Source: Thiohalorhabdus sp. Cl-TMA (GTDB taxonomy: Bacteria; Pseudomonadota; Gammaproteobacteria; Thiohalorhabdales; Thiohalorhabdaceae). From it: DNA of 64,000 bases. Below, piece after piece: positions 9,430 to 19,987 of this stretch. A model generated the notes under the pieces. It made no database searches. It had not been told where the DNA came from and worked only from the letters and a program-made list of their open reading frames with translations. Where the stretch lies: the NCBI RefSeq assembly GCF_041821045.1, contig NZ_JBGUAW010000010.1, positions 103,697-167,696 of the forward strand. Reading direction: 5' to 3'. The position numbers were made by a program, and so were the translations under genes. Position 1 is the first letter of the stretch. Every line of letters starts with the position of its first letter.

Positions 9430-10695
9430 GTGGCTTTACGCGGAGAGTACTGGTGGGTCCGCCCGCACGGCGGCGGCCTGGATTGGGCGCGCTGCATGAG
9501 TGGCGAGGAGGCCCCCCGGCAGGAGGGTGGCTGCCGGGAATGGTCGGAGCTGCCGGCCCCCTCCGGCGCCCGCCTTATGCTCTGTGTGCCGGGCGAGCGG
9601 GTCCGGGTGCACACCGTGCGGCTGCCCGCGGGCAGCCGGCGGCGGTTTCGCGCCGCGTTGCCCTTCGCTCTGGAGGATCAGCTCCTCCGCGATCCGGAGG
9701 AATACCACTTCGTTCCACTCCCGAGCCCCAAGAGCCAGCCGGAAACCCCGGTGGCGGTGGTGGAGCGCCGATTCATGGATCAGTGGCTGGAAGGCTTGGA
9801 GGAGCACGGATGGCGTCCCCGGGTAATGGTGCCGGAATTCCTGGCCGTGCCCGCTCCTGAGCCCGGAAGGTGGTTCCTGGACCTGGCCGAGTCTCCGTTC
9901 CTGCTCCGCATTCCCCGGGGCGGCGGCGGGGCGGCCCTTTCCGGCGAGCTCGGCACCCAGCCGCCCGGGGCCCTGATGCTGGCCCTGGAGCAGTCCAAGA
10001 TCGCCCCCGCTATTCTGCGGGTGCGCGTCGCGCACCGGGAGCAGCGGGAAGTCCTGTCCGCGTGGCAGCCCTGGCTGGATGCCCAGGGCCTGGACCTGGA
10101 GGTGCAGGAGGACGGGCGGAAGCGCTCCGCCTGGCTCGCCCGGCAGCCGCAGCCGGAATCCGGCTGCAACCTGCTCACCGGTCCCTATGCCTCCCGGGAG
10201 GATCCCTGGGTGTGGGCCCGGCGCCTCGCCCCCGCGGCGGGCCTGGCCCTGGGGCTTTTGGCCGTGGCCGGCGCCCAGTGGACGCTGGAGGGTCGGCGCA
10301 TCCGCGCCGAGCACCAGCGACTGGAGTCCGCCATCGAGTCCACCTACCGGAAGGCCTTCCCCGGGGCGAAGAACCTCGTGGATCCCCGGTATCAGATGGA
10401 GCAGCGCCTGAAACGCCTGCAGCGGAACCGGGAGGAGCCCTCCGAACAGGAAGGCAGCCTGCTGGACCGCATGGCCGGCTTCGCGGAGGTGGTAAGTGGC
10501 GGTTCCGGACAGTTGCGGCTGAAGGCGCTCGTTTATACCCAGGGGAACCTGGAACTGGAGGTCAGCGTGGCCGATTATGAAGCCCTGGAGCGCCTACAAC
10601 GCCAGCTTTCGGCCAAGGGCGCGGTGGAAGTGGAAAAGGCGGAGCTGAAGGAGGGCCGGGTACAGGCCCGCCTCCGCCTGCGGGAGGCGGGCTGA
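9430..10695 (+). CDS. gspL: type II secretion system protein GspL
   Basis: GspL recruits the GspE ATPase to the inner membrane and pairs with GspM. The 421-residue product has a cytoplasmic actin-like domain (about 1-250, with RAALPFALEDQLL) and a membrane helix at about 268-285. A periplasmic ferredoxin-like domain follows (about 330-420, ending in a KAELKEGRVQARLRL strand). It starts with GTG immediately after the gspK stop. Sequence conservation of GspL is always low, so the call rests on domain layout and operon position. Confidence 0.9.
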   Translation: MALRGEYWWVRPHGGGLDWARCMSGEEAPRQEGGCREWSELPAPSGARLMLCVPGERVRVHTVRLPAGSRRRFRAALPFALEDQLLRDPEEYHFVPLPSPKSQPETPVAVVERRFMDQWLEGLEEHGWRPRVMVPEFLAVPAPEPGRWFLDLAESPFLLRIPRGGGGAALSGELGTQPPGALMLALEQSKIAPAILRVRVAHREQREVLSAWQPWLDAQGLDLEVQEDGRKRSAWLARQPQPESGCNLLTGPYASREDPWVWARRLAPAAGLALGLLAVAGAQWTLEGRRIRAEHQRLESAIESTYRKAFPGAKNLVDPRYQMEQRLKRLQRNREEPSEQEGSLLDRMAGFAEVVSGGSGQLRLKALVYTQGNLELEVSVADYEALERLQRQLSAKGAVEVEKAELKEGRVQARLRLREAG

Positions 10696-10696
10696 T

Positions 10697-11197
10697 ATGT
10701 GGAGCACCTGGTGGCGGGAGCGCGCTCCCCGGGAGCGGGCCTTGTTGATCGGGGGCGGCGCCGCGCTCGTTCTGGTGGTTTTCTATCTGATCCTGGAGCC
10801 CCGCTTGCAGGAGCGGCAGCGGCTCGCGGCCGAGATCCCGCAATTGCGGGAGGACCTGGCCTGGATGCAGCGTCATCTGAGTCAGGCCAAACAGCTCGGG
10901 AACCGGGCCGGGCCCGGGGGCGGGGAAGGGGAGGAGCGCTCCCTGACCCCGGCCCTGGTGGAGGAATCGCTGCGCGGATCGGGCCTCAATGAACGGGTGA
11001 CGGCCCTGCGTCCCTCCGGAGGGCGGGGCATCCAGGTCGCCTTCGATCAGGTACCGTTTCCGGAGCTCGCCACCTGGCTCAGGCAGCTCCGGAACCGATC
11101 CGGGGCCGAGGTGCGCAAGGCCCGATTCGAGCGGCTTGCGGGGAAGGAAGGCGTGGTCAAGGTGGATCTGGTGCTCGCCGCGGGGCAGGGCTCATGA
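10697..11197 (+). CDS. gspM: type II secretion system protein GspM
   Basis: GspM is a small bitopic protein that stabilises GspL. The 166-residue product has a short basic N-terminus (WWRERAPRERAL), a membrane helix at about 16-35 and a periplasmic coiled-coil plus ferredoxin-like domain. It begins one base after the gspL stop and overlaps the gspN start by four bases (ATGA). Size, topology and position fit GspM well. Confidence 0.9.
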   Translation: MWSTWWRERAPRERALLIGGGAALVLVVFYLILEPRLQERQRLAAEIPQLREDLAWMQRHLSQAKQLGNRAGPGGGEGEERSLTPALVEESLRGSGLNERVTALRPSGGRGIQVAFDQVPFPELATWLRQLRNRSGAEVRKARFERLAGKEGVVKVDLVLAAGQGS

Positions 11198-11976
11198 GAA
11201 GGCGGTGGGTGCGGCTTCTGATTATGGGGGCGCTGGTCTACGTCATTGCTCTTGTGGTTCAATTACCCGCCTCCTGGGCCTTCCATTGGGCGCGGGGAAC
11301 GGTCCCGGAAGCGGTGACCTGGCAGGGCGTGGAAGGCACCATCTGGCATCCGCGCATAAACCGCTTGGCCGTCGCGCTTCCGGGGGGGATCCAAGTGCCC
11401 ACCGGACCGGTGGGCGTGGATTTCCAGCCGTCCGCCCTGCTTACGGGGGCCCTGGGCGCGCGCTTTCGGGCGGAATTGCTGGGCGGCACGGTGCGGGGCC
11501 GCCTGACCGGCGGCCCGGGCGGCCGGTGGACGATGTCCGAGATTCAGGGGCGGCTGTCGCTGAGCCGCTTGGCGGACATCGACCCGCGCTTCGGGATGGC
11601 CGGAGCCCAGGGGACCCTCCTGTTCGCCGGGGAGAACCTGGCGGGCCGGGCCCTCCCCGAGAAGGGACAGCTCCGGGCCACGCTGGAAGGGCTCCAGGTG
11701 GGATTGCTGCCCACGGATGGCCCGGTGGGCGAATACGCCCTGCGCGCGGAAGTAACCGGGCCCGGCCGGATCCGGGGCGAGGTCCAGACCCTGGAGGAGC
11801 GTGCGCTGGGCATCCGGGGGCGCTTCCGGGCGGATCTCCGCAAACGAACCTACCGTTTCAAGGGCGAGGGCTGGGTGCCCTCCGACGCGCCGCAGGCCGT
11901 GCAGGACATCCTACCCCTGCTCGGTCCGGTGCGGGACGGGCGCGTGAACATTCAGCGGCAGGGGAGGCTCCGGTAA
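11194..11976 (+). CDS. gspN: type II secretion system protein GspN
   Basis: GspN is a bitopic periplasmic component present in only some T2SS operons; its exact role is unresolved. The 260-residue product has an N-terminal membrane helix (about 8-26) and a beta-rich periplasmic region with the family-typical WQGVEGTIWHPRI stretch and LPGGIQVPTGPVGVDFQPSALL. It is the last gene of the operon, 63 bases before ligA, which appears to have its own initiation signals. Confidence 0.88.
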   Translation: MRRRWVRLLIMGALVYVIALVVQLPASWAFHWARGTVPEAVTWQGVEGTIWHPRINRLAVALPGGIQVPTGPVGVDFQPSALLTGALGARFRAELLGGTVRGRLTGGPGGRWTMSEIQGRLSLSRLADIDPRFGMAGAQGTLLFAGENLAGRALPEKGQLRATLEGLQVGLLPTDGPVGEYALRAEVTGPGRIRGEVQTLEERALGIRGRFRADLRKRTYRFKGEGWVPSDAPQAVQDILPLLGPVRDGRVNIQRQGRLR

Positions 11977-14088
<2,112 letters not shown>

Positions 14089-14273
14089 ATTATCAGACTG
14101 GGAACGGCCCGGCGCCGCAGTGGCCGTGGACGCGCCCCTTCTGCTAGGGTCCCGGTCGGGTACACTGATAGTTCTTCGCCGGATGCTGGAGCGCGGCATC
14201 CCCTGTTCCCGGGATAATCGGTCCGCATCCGGAACATATTCCGCCCAGAACCTCACCGAAAAGGGAGCGGGGA

Positions 14274-14636
14274 ATGCGTGAGCGCCTTCGAAACGCCATG
14301 GATATGAGCCTGGGAGCCGCTCTGACCGGGTGGCGACGCGTCCAGCGCCGCGCCGGCGACCTCGCGGAAACCGGGAGGGCCGGCCGGGAGCGGATGCAGG
14401 CACGCCTGGACCGGGAGACCGAATCCTGGCGCGAAACCGGCCGGGAGCAGATCCAAGACCTGGAAGGGCGGATACGGGAGGAAGTGAATCGCGTGCTGCG
14501 CGGCATGAATCTGGTGACCCGCGAGGAGCTGGAGCGCCTCAATCGGCAGGTTGCGCAGCTTCAGTCGCGACTGGCGGAGCTGGAGCGCGAGAGCCCGCCT
14601 TCGGAGCGGGGTACCGGTGAGGACAGCAGCGCTTGA
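14274..14636 (+). CDS. small coiled-coil protein, BMFP/UbiK-like
   Basis: The 120-residue product is highly charged and helical throughout, with no signal peptide or membrane segment. Residues 70-106 (NRVLRGMNLVTREELERLN followed by a heptad run QVAQLQSRLAELE) resemble the C-terminal part of the BMFP/UbiK family (E. coli YqiC), whose signature is LDLVSREEFD followed by a trimeric coiled coil. UbiK is an accessory factor of aerobic ubiquinone synthesis. The next gene is ubiB, overlapping by four bases (TTGA), which supports a quinone-related role. The N-terminal half (residues 1-65) is unlike UbiK and somewhat phasin-like. A phasin-like granule protein is therefore the main alternative. The functional call is inference; the gene itself is well supported by coding quality and coupling. 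Confidence 0.72.
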   Translation: MRERLRNAMDMSLGAALTGWRRVQRRAGDLAETGRAGRERMQARLDRETESWRETGREQIQDLEGRIREEVNRVLRGMNLVTREELERLNRQVAQLQSRLAELERESPPSERGTGEDSSA

Positions 14637-16303
14637 GCCGTTTCGGGCTTGACGGCTTCCGTCAAATCAATCGGCTCCGCGAGGTGCTCGCGGTACTCGC
14701 CCGCTACGGGTTCGCCGAGCTGGTCCAGCAGCTACGCTTGGGCCGCCTGCTGCCCTCCTGGGCGCGCAAGAGCCCGGAGCGGGCCCGGGGACTGACCACT
14801 GCCGAGCGCGTGCGGCGGGTATGCGAGGAGCTGGGTCCCTCCTTCATCAAGATCGGCCAGATCCTTTCCACGCGTCCCGACCTGCTGCCCCCCGACTGGA
14901 TCGAGGAGCTGTCCACCCTCCAGGGTCGCCTGCCCCCCATCCCCTTTGCCGACATAGAGCAGGAGCTGCGCTCCGCCTGGGGCGACGAGGGATGGCACCG
15001 CCTGGGTCGGTTCGACCGCCACCCCCTTGCCACCGCCTCCATCGCCCAGGTGCACCGCGGCACCCTGGACACCGGGGAGGAGGTGGCCGTCAAGGTTCGC
15101 CGGCCCGGGATCCAGGAGCAGGTGGAGGTGGACCTGCGGATCCTGAAGCGCCTCGCCCAGCTGGCCTCGGATTACCTGACCGACCTGGCCCGCCATGATC
15201 CGGTGCGCATCGCCGAGGAGTTCTCCGAGAGCTTCCGCGCCGAGCTGGACCTGACCCTGGAGGGGCGCAACCTGGAGCGCTTCCGGGAGAACTTCCGCAG
15301 CAGGCGCGAGGTGCGCTTCCCCGAGGTCTATTGGGAATACACCAGCGAGACTGTGCTGGTTACCGAGTTCATCGGCGGGTCCATGGCCCTTACGCCGCCG
15401 GAAACACTGGACGAGCAGGGGTACGACCGTAACCGTCTGGCCCGGGTGGGGGCGCGGGCGTTCCTCAAGATGATCATCCAGGACGGCTTCTTCCACGCCG
15501 ATCCGCACCCCTCCAATGTGATCTTCCCCGAGCCCAACCTCGTATGCTTCATCGACTGCGGCATGGTGGGGCGGCTGCGCTCCGAGCTTCGGGAACAGAT
15601 CCTGGGACTCCTGCTCGCCCTCATCGAGCGCAATGCCGAGGAGGCGGTGGACGCCTTCGTCAGCATCGGCCGGGCGCCCTCCGATCTGGATCGGGAGCAG
15701 CTGCTGCGCCATGCGGAGCGGTTCATCGACCGCTACCACGGCGTGCGGCTGGAGAATCTGCAGCTCGGCGAGATCCTGTTGGACTTCGTGCGCCTGATCC
15801 GGGAGCACCATATCGCCCTTCCGCCCGATCTGGCGCTGCTCGCCAAGGCCCTCATCACCGTGGAGGGGCTGGGCCAGGTGCTGGACCCGGAATTCGACAT
15901 GGTCTCCGAGGCTGAGCCCTATCTGCGGGCCGTGCTGCGCGCCCGCTACCGCCCGGATCGGCTGGCCATGCGCCTGCTCGGGCGCGTGGAGGCGGGCGGC
16001 GCCGAAACGCAGGCCATTTACCGGGACTTCCGCAGCGGCCTGCGGCGGCTGGGGCAGGGTACCCCCATCCAGTTCGAGTTCCGACAGCTCCGCAACCTGG
16101 AGCAGGAGCTGGACCGGGCCAGCAACCGGATCGCCTTCGCCCTGGTGGTGGCGGCCCTCATCATCGGCTCCGCCCAGCTCGTTCAGGCCGGTGCCGGTCC
16201 CGTGGTCTACGGCATGCCCATGTTCGGACTCGTGGGCTTCGGAGTGGCGGCCTTCTTCGGGCTCTGGCTCATCGTGGCCATATTCCGTTCCGGCCGGTTG
16301 TGA
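14633..16303 (+). CDS. ubiB: ABC1/UbiB-family ubiquinone biosynthesis protein
   Basis: UbiB is an atypical membrane-anchored kinase/ATPase required for ubiquinone (coenzyme Q) biosynthesis, probably by handling lipid intermediates. The 556-residue product has the diagnostic KxGQ motif (FIKIGQILSTRPDLLPPDW), an alanine-rich loop (ATASIAQVH), a VAIK-like AVKV lysine, catalytic loop HADPHPSNV and a metal-binding IDCGMVG. Two C-terminal membrane helices lie at about 508-526 and 528-550. The start is TTG 14633, overlapping the stop of the coiled-coil gene before it. Confidence 0.94.
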   Translation: MSRFGLDGFRQINRLREVLAVLARYGFAELVQQLRLGRLLPSWARKSPERARGLTTAERVRRVCEELGPSFIKIGQILSTRPDLLPPDWIEELSTLQGRLPPIPFADIEQELRSAWGDEGWHRLGRFDRHPLATASIAQVHRGTLDTGEEVAVKVRRPGIQEQVEVDLRILKRLAQLASDYLTDLARHDPVRIAEEFSESFRAELDLTLEGRNLERFRENFRSRREVRFPEVYWEYTSETVLVTEFIGGSMALTPPETLDEQGYDRNRLARVGARAFLKMIIQDGFFHADPHPSNVIFPEPNLVCFIDCGMVGRLRSELREQILGLLLALIERNAEEAVDAFVSIGRAPSDLDREQLLRHAERFIDRYHGVRLENLQLGEILLDFVRLIREHHIALPPDLALLAKALITVEGLGQVLDPEFDMVSEAEPYLRAVLRARYRPDRLAMRLLGRVEAGGAETQAIYRDFRSGLRRLGQGTPIQFEFRQLRNLEQELDRASNRIAFALVVAALIIGSAQLVQAGAGPVVYGMPMFGLVGFGVAAFFGLWLIVAIFRSGRL

Positions 16304-16355
16304 ATGGGCCGCCGCCCCGGTGCGCCGGTTCAAACTGCCGGCCGATCCGGCGGAT

Positions 16356-16994
16356 TCAGAACTCGTACCGGCGCTTCTTGCGGAAGCGGATGCGGGGAAG
16401 GATCAGCCCCACCAGCATGCCGGCGATGATCACGCCGGCCCCCCGGGTGAACCAGGATTGGGCGGACAGGTCCTGGAGCTGGTTGTTCTCCTTACGGAGC
16501 CGCTGCAGCTCCTCGGCCTGCTCCTGGTTGCGCTGCTCCAGGGACTCCGCCCGCTCCTTCAGGGCAACGGCGTTTTTGCTGAGCTCCCGGATACGTTTCA
16601 GCTCGGCCTTGAGCTGCCCGTTCTCCTTGCGGAGCGCCTGAAGCTTCTCCTGCTGCCCCTCCATCTTTTCCATGCGCGCTTGGTTCCGCTGCATGCGCTT
16701 GCGCATGTCGGCGATCCGGTTGCGGGCCGCGGGCTCGTCCATCAGGAATCGGGTGTGCACCCAACCTTCGCGGCCCGAGGGGGCCCGGACATAGGTGTAC
16801 CCGTTCTTGCGGTCCACCTTGAGGATCTCCACCGGTGTGCCGCTGACCAGAGACTCCAGGATGGTGTGCTGAAGCCCCTTGCCATCCCGCAGGGTGATCT
16901 TCAGCTGGTCGCTTACGTACCGGGTTTCTGCCTGAGCGGAAAGTACTGGGCTAACGGTCAAAAGGGCGAGCAGGATTATCAGTGTACGTGGCAT
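16356..16994 (-). CDS. TIGR04211-type SH3 domain protein with coiled coil and C-terminal membrane anchor
   Basis: The 212-residue product has a signal peptide (about 1-22), a bacterial SH3 domain (about 24-90, TRYVSDQLKITLRDGKG and GREGWVHTRFL) and a long charged coiled coil (about 93-180). It ends with a membrane helix (about 185-203) and a basic tail. This layout matches the YgiM/TIGR04211 family of envelope proteins found in many gammaproteobacteria. No enzymatic function is known; SH3b domains often bind cell-wall peptides. It is transcribed convergently with ubiB and stands alone. Confidence 0.85.
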   Translation of the reverse strand: MPRTLIILLALLTVSPVLSAQAETRYVSDQLKITLRDGKGLQHTILESLVSGTPVEILKVDRKNGYTYVRAPSGREGWVHTRFLMDEPAARNRIADMRKRMQRNQARMEKMEGQQEKLQALRKENGQLKAELKRIRELSKNAVALKERAESLEQRNQEQAEELQRLRKENNQLQDLSAQSWFTRGAGVIIAGMLVGLILPRIRFRKKRRYEF

Positions 16995-17179
16995 TTTCGT
17001 CGATTCGAAAAAAGGATGAGGTTGCCTGGATTGGGTCTAGATGATGCCCCTTTCCGCGGCCGGGTTCAAACCCGATTTCTCCGGGAAAACCCGCGATTCA
17101 GGATAAGGTTTTGATTTTTCCGCGCATTCCTATCGGGGTTTTCTTTTATTCCCATAAGGGATGAAGTAAATGCTCCGGC

Positions 17180-19219
17180 TCACCCGGTTCCGGAAGGAAG
17201 TAGGGCGGCGGGCGGACGACTGCGGCCAAGTAAACCGAGCCGCCAGCGGGCCACCCGATCCCCCGTGATCGCCGCGGCCACCACCCATTCCCCCAGACCG
17301 CGAGAAGACGGGGCGCGCAGCAGGGCATGGGCGTCCAGGGCGGCGCGTAGCCTGGCCTCGGCTCCGGGGGGCAGGAGCTCGTGGACGGCAACCGTGGTCT
17401 GTCGGCCCTTGACCTGGACCGTTTCCAGGTAGCGGGTGGTGAAGGCATCGTCCAGGCATGACTGTACCGCCCCACTGATGAGAATCCGGGTCCCGTAGAC
17501 CTTGTTCAGGCCCTCCAGGCGGGCAGCTACGTTCACGCTATCTCCCAAGGCCGTGTAGTTGAAACGCTGCCGGGAGCCCACATTGCCCACCACGGCGGAC
17601 CCCGTGTGCACGCCGATGCCCATATCCAGCTCCCCGCCCGGAGCAGCCGAACCTCGCCGATTTATGGCCTCCAGGACCGCCGCCATGGCCAGGGCGCTTC
17701 GGCAGGCGGCCCGCGGGTGATCGGCGAGGTCCACGGGGGCGTTGAAAAGCGCCATGACCGCGTCGCCGATGAACTTATCCACGAAGCCGCCCTGTTCCTG
17801 GACCGCCTCGGTAACCGGGGTGAACAGGTCGTTGAGGCGGCCGATCAGCTCCTGCGGATCCATGCCTTCGGAGAGGCTGGTGAATCCGCGCAGATCGGCG
17901 AACAGCACGGAGAGCTCCCGGGTCTCCCCCCCCAGCACCAGGCTTCCCGGCCGCCGGGAGAGGCCCCGGAGCAGGTCCTCGGATACATAGGCCCGGAAGG
18001 CGCGCCGCACGAACCGGGATTCCCGTTCCCGGCTTCGGAACAGCAGGGACTCGCAGCCCACCGCGCTCAATCCCAGGGCCATCAGCGGATAGAACCCTTC
18101 CAGCCAGAGATCGTGCGCCACGAAGGCCCAGCCGATGCCGGAAACGGCAACCGTTCCCGCCCCGAGGTACAGTGCTGTGCGGAGCTTGTGGCGCGCTTCA
18201 AAGGCATGGCTGGCGGCCGCGGGCAGCAGGCCGAGGAGCAGGAGCAGGCCCCAATCGAGGCGCGGCGAGGTGCGAAGCAAGTCGCCGTTCAGGAAATTGG
18301 CCAGGAAGGTGTAATGGAGCAGGCCGCCGGGTACGGCACCCAGAGGGCTCGACCGGATGTCGGAGAGTCCGGCCTCGGTTATGCCCACCACCACCGCCTT
18401 GCCCCGGAAAAGTTCTGGAGAAACCTCCCCCCGCAGGAGATCGATGAAGGAGATTCGCCGGTAGCTTTCCCGGGGATAGAAATTCAGACGGGTCATGCCC
18501 TGGTCGTCCACGGCCAAGCGCCTGTCCATATGCAGGCCCGTGAATCCCCGTCCCCGCTCCCGGATCCGGAAGTCGCGGTTATGGAACAGGCGCAGTCCCT
18601 GCACCCCCAGGGAGGGATACACCCGGCCGCGGTGGATGAAGGCCAGGGGATAGCGGCGGAAGATGCCGTCGGCGTCCGGGCTGGTGGAGAATGCGGCGTT
18701 CAGCGGGCAGGCCCGCAGTAGGGCGCCGATGTTGGCCTCGGCGTAGGGCAGTTCCGGAAAGGGCAGGGGACCGGCCGGCACGCGCTCCAGGGTGGATCGG
18801 GTGAGCCATTGCCGCTCTTCGGCGGATAGCCGCTCGCTGGCACGGCGCCGCAGGAAAAAGCCGCAAACCGTGTTGCCGAGGTCCCGTAGAACCGCCGCCA
18901 GCCGCCGGTCGTCCTTCGGGCGAGCGGCCTCGGAGAACACCATATCCAGGACCACCACCCGCGCCTGGTCCAGGCGGTCGAGGCCCCGCGCCAGCAGGCG
19001 GCGCTCCCAGGGCCAGCGGCCGAGCTGATTGACACTTTTCTCGTCCACGGCCAGGAATACCACGGAATCGGGCGCCCCGGTGTCGCGGAGGCGGTACTTC
19101 AGGTCGTTGGCCTGCAGGGACAGGGAATGCAGCGGCGGCAGACGCAGCTGCCAAGCGGTACCGAGGAGCGTGACCAGGAGAAGGGCGGCCCCGTAGCGCG
19201 CCACGAGGTCCCTGTTCAT
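17180..19219 (-). CDS. CHASE2-domain class III adenylate cyclase
   Basis: This is a membrane-bound sensor that should make cAMP from ATP. The 679-residue product has an N-terminal membrane helix (about 9-25), a periplasmic CHASE2 sensor domain (about 30-315) and a membrane-helix cluster (about 322-395). The cyclase catalytic domain is at about 430-610. Metal-binding aspartates D442 (FADLRGFT) and D486 (FIGDAVMALF) are present. The base-specifying pair is K482 and D560 (TALGDSVN), the combination expected for ATP, and N563 and R567 of the transition-state motif are intact. Its start overlaps the stop of the upstream FecR-like gene by four bases, so the two are co-expressed. The input signal is unknown. 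Confidence 0.9.
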   Translation of the reverse strand: MNRDLVARYGAALLLVTLLGTAWQLRLPPLHSLSLQANDLKYRLRDTGAPDSVVFLAVDEKSVNQLGRWPWERRLLARGLDRLDQARVVVLDMVFSEAARPKDDRRLAAVLRDLGNTVCGFFLRRRASERLSAEERQWLTRSTLERVPAGPLPFPELPYAEANIGALLRACPLNAAFSTSPDADGIFRRYPLAFIHRGRVYPSLGVQGLRLFHNRDFRIRERGRGFTGLHMDRRLAVDDQGMTRLNFYPRESYRRISFIDLLRGEVSPELFRGKAVVVGITEAGLSDIRSSPLGAVPGGLLHYTFLANFLNGDLLRTSPRLDWGLLLLLGLLPAAASHAFEARHKLRTALYLGAGTVAVSGIGWAFVAHDLWLEGFYPLMALGLSAVGCESLLFRSRERESRFVRRAFRAYVSEDLLRGLSRRPGSLVLGGETRELSVLFADLRGFTSLSEGMDPQELIGRLNDLFTPVTEAVQEQGGFVDKFIGDAVMALFNAPVDLADHPRAACRSALAMAAVLEAINRRGSAAPGGELDMGIGVHTGSAVVGNVGSRQRFNYTALGDSVNVAARLEGLNKVYGTRILISGAVQSCLDDAFTTRYLETVQVKGRQTTVAVHELLPPGAEARLRAALDAHALLRAPSSRGLGEWVVAAAITGDRVARWRLGLLGRSRPPAALLPSGTG

Positions 19220-19914
19220 AGCATCCCGCGCAGCCGCTGGATGTCTTCGGCCAGCGCCTCGGAGATGGGCGCCTTGGTGGCCTGATTCCCCTCGAAGGTG
19301 GCCATCCCGCCGGTACGGAGCCGGAAGGAGCGGGTATATTCCTGGAATTCCCGCCGCACCTTTTCACGGTACCGCGCGAACTCCTCACGGCGTTCCTTCA
19401 TGAAGGACTCGAACTCAGAGCGCCGCTTGCTCTGGTAAAGCTCGAAGCGCCCCTCCGGGGCGCGGATCTCCACGTCCCCCTCCTGGAGGGCCACTGCGCG
19501 GGTCTCCGACTCGTCCCCCACCAGGAATTCCGTGCCCTTGACCCCGATGACCGAATAGTCGGTGCGCACGGTGCGCCCCTCGTGGCTCCGGGATTCCACC
19601 CGGTAGTAGGCCTTACCCCCCTCCTGGTGCCACTGGTCGGGGCCGTTCAGCGTAAGCCGTGTGCTGCCGTCGAGGGCCACCCGGGAGTCGTCCGGGAACC
19701 GGACCACCGCCGAGCCTTGCCCGCCGGTAAGGACGGCATCCCCGGGCTCCAGATGCATGCCCTTTCTGGCCGGCTCCCGCCGGAAGCCCTGGGCGGGCAG
19801 CACCTCGACGGTGCCCTGGATCCCGACTATGGTTGCGACCCGGCCGGTATCTTCCGCCAGCACGGTACCGGGGCAGTGGAGTACGAGCAGGCTCAGGAGC
19901 AGGACCAGCCGCAT
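19216..19914 (-). CDS. exported FecR-domain protein
   Basis: The 232-residue product has a signal peptide (LVLLLSLLVLHCPGTVLA) and a FecR domain (about 25-160, with GTVEVLPAQG, LEPGDAVLTGGQGSAVVRF and YSVIGVKGTEFLV). A highly charged, probably coiled-coil C-terminus with repeated F-x-x-x-R spacing follows (about 165-205). ATG 19914 was chosen because it places the signal peptide at the N-terminus. Exported FecR proteins are commonly encoded next to CHASE2 cyclases; here the stop codon overlaps the cyclase start. A sensory partnership is inferred, not shown. It starts 73 bases after mutS ends. Confidence 0.85.
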   Translation of the reverse strand: MRLVLLLSLLVLHCPGTVLAEDTGRVATIVGIQGTVEVLPAQGFRREPARKGMHLEPGDAVLTGGQGSAVVRFPDDSRVALDGSTRLTLNGPDQWHQEGGKAYYRVESRSHEGRTVRTDYSVIGVKGTEFLVGDESETRAVALQEGDVEIRAPEGRFELYQSKRRSEFESFMKERREEFARYREKVRREFQEYTRSFRLRTGGMATFEGNQATKAPISEALAEDIQRLRGML

Positions 19915-19987
19915 GGCATTCCCCTTTGTTTCGCAAGGCTTTGCGGCGCTCGGCTCGCCGGACGAGTCCGACTCTACCAGAGGGCGG

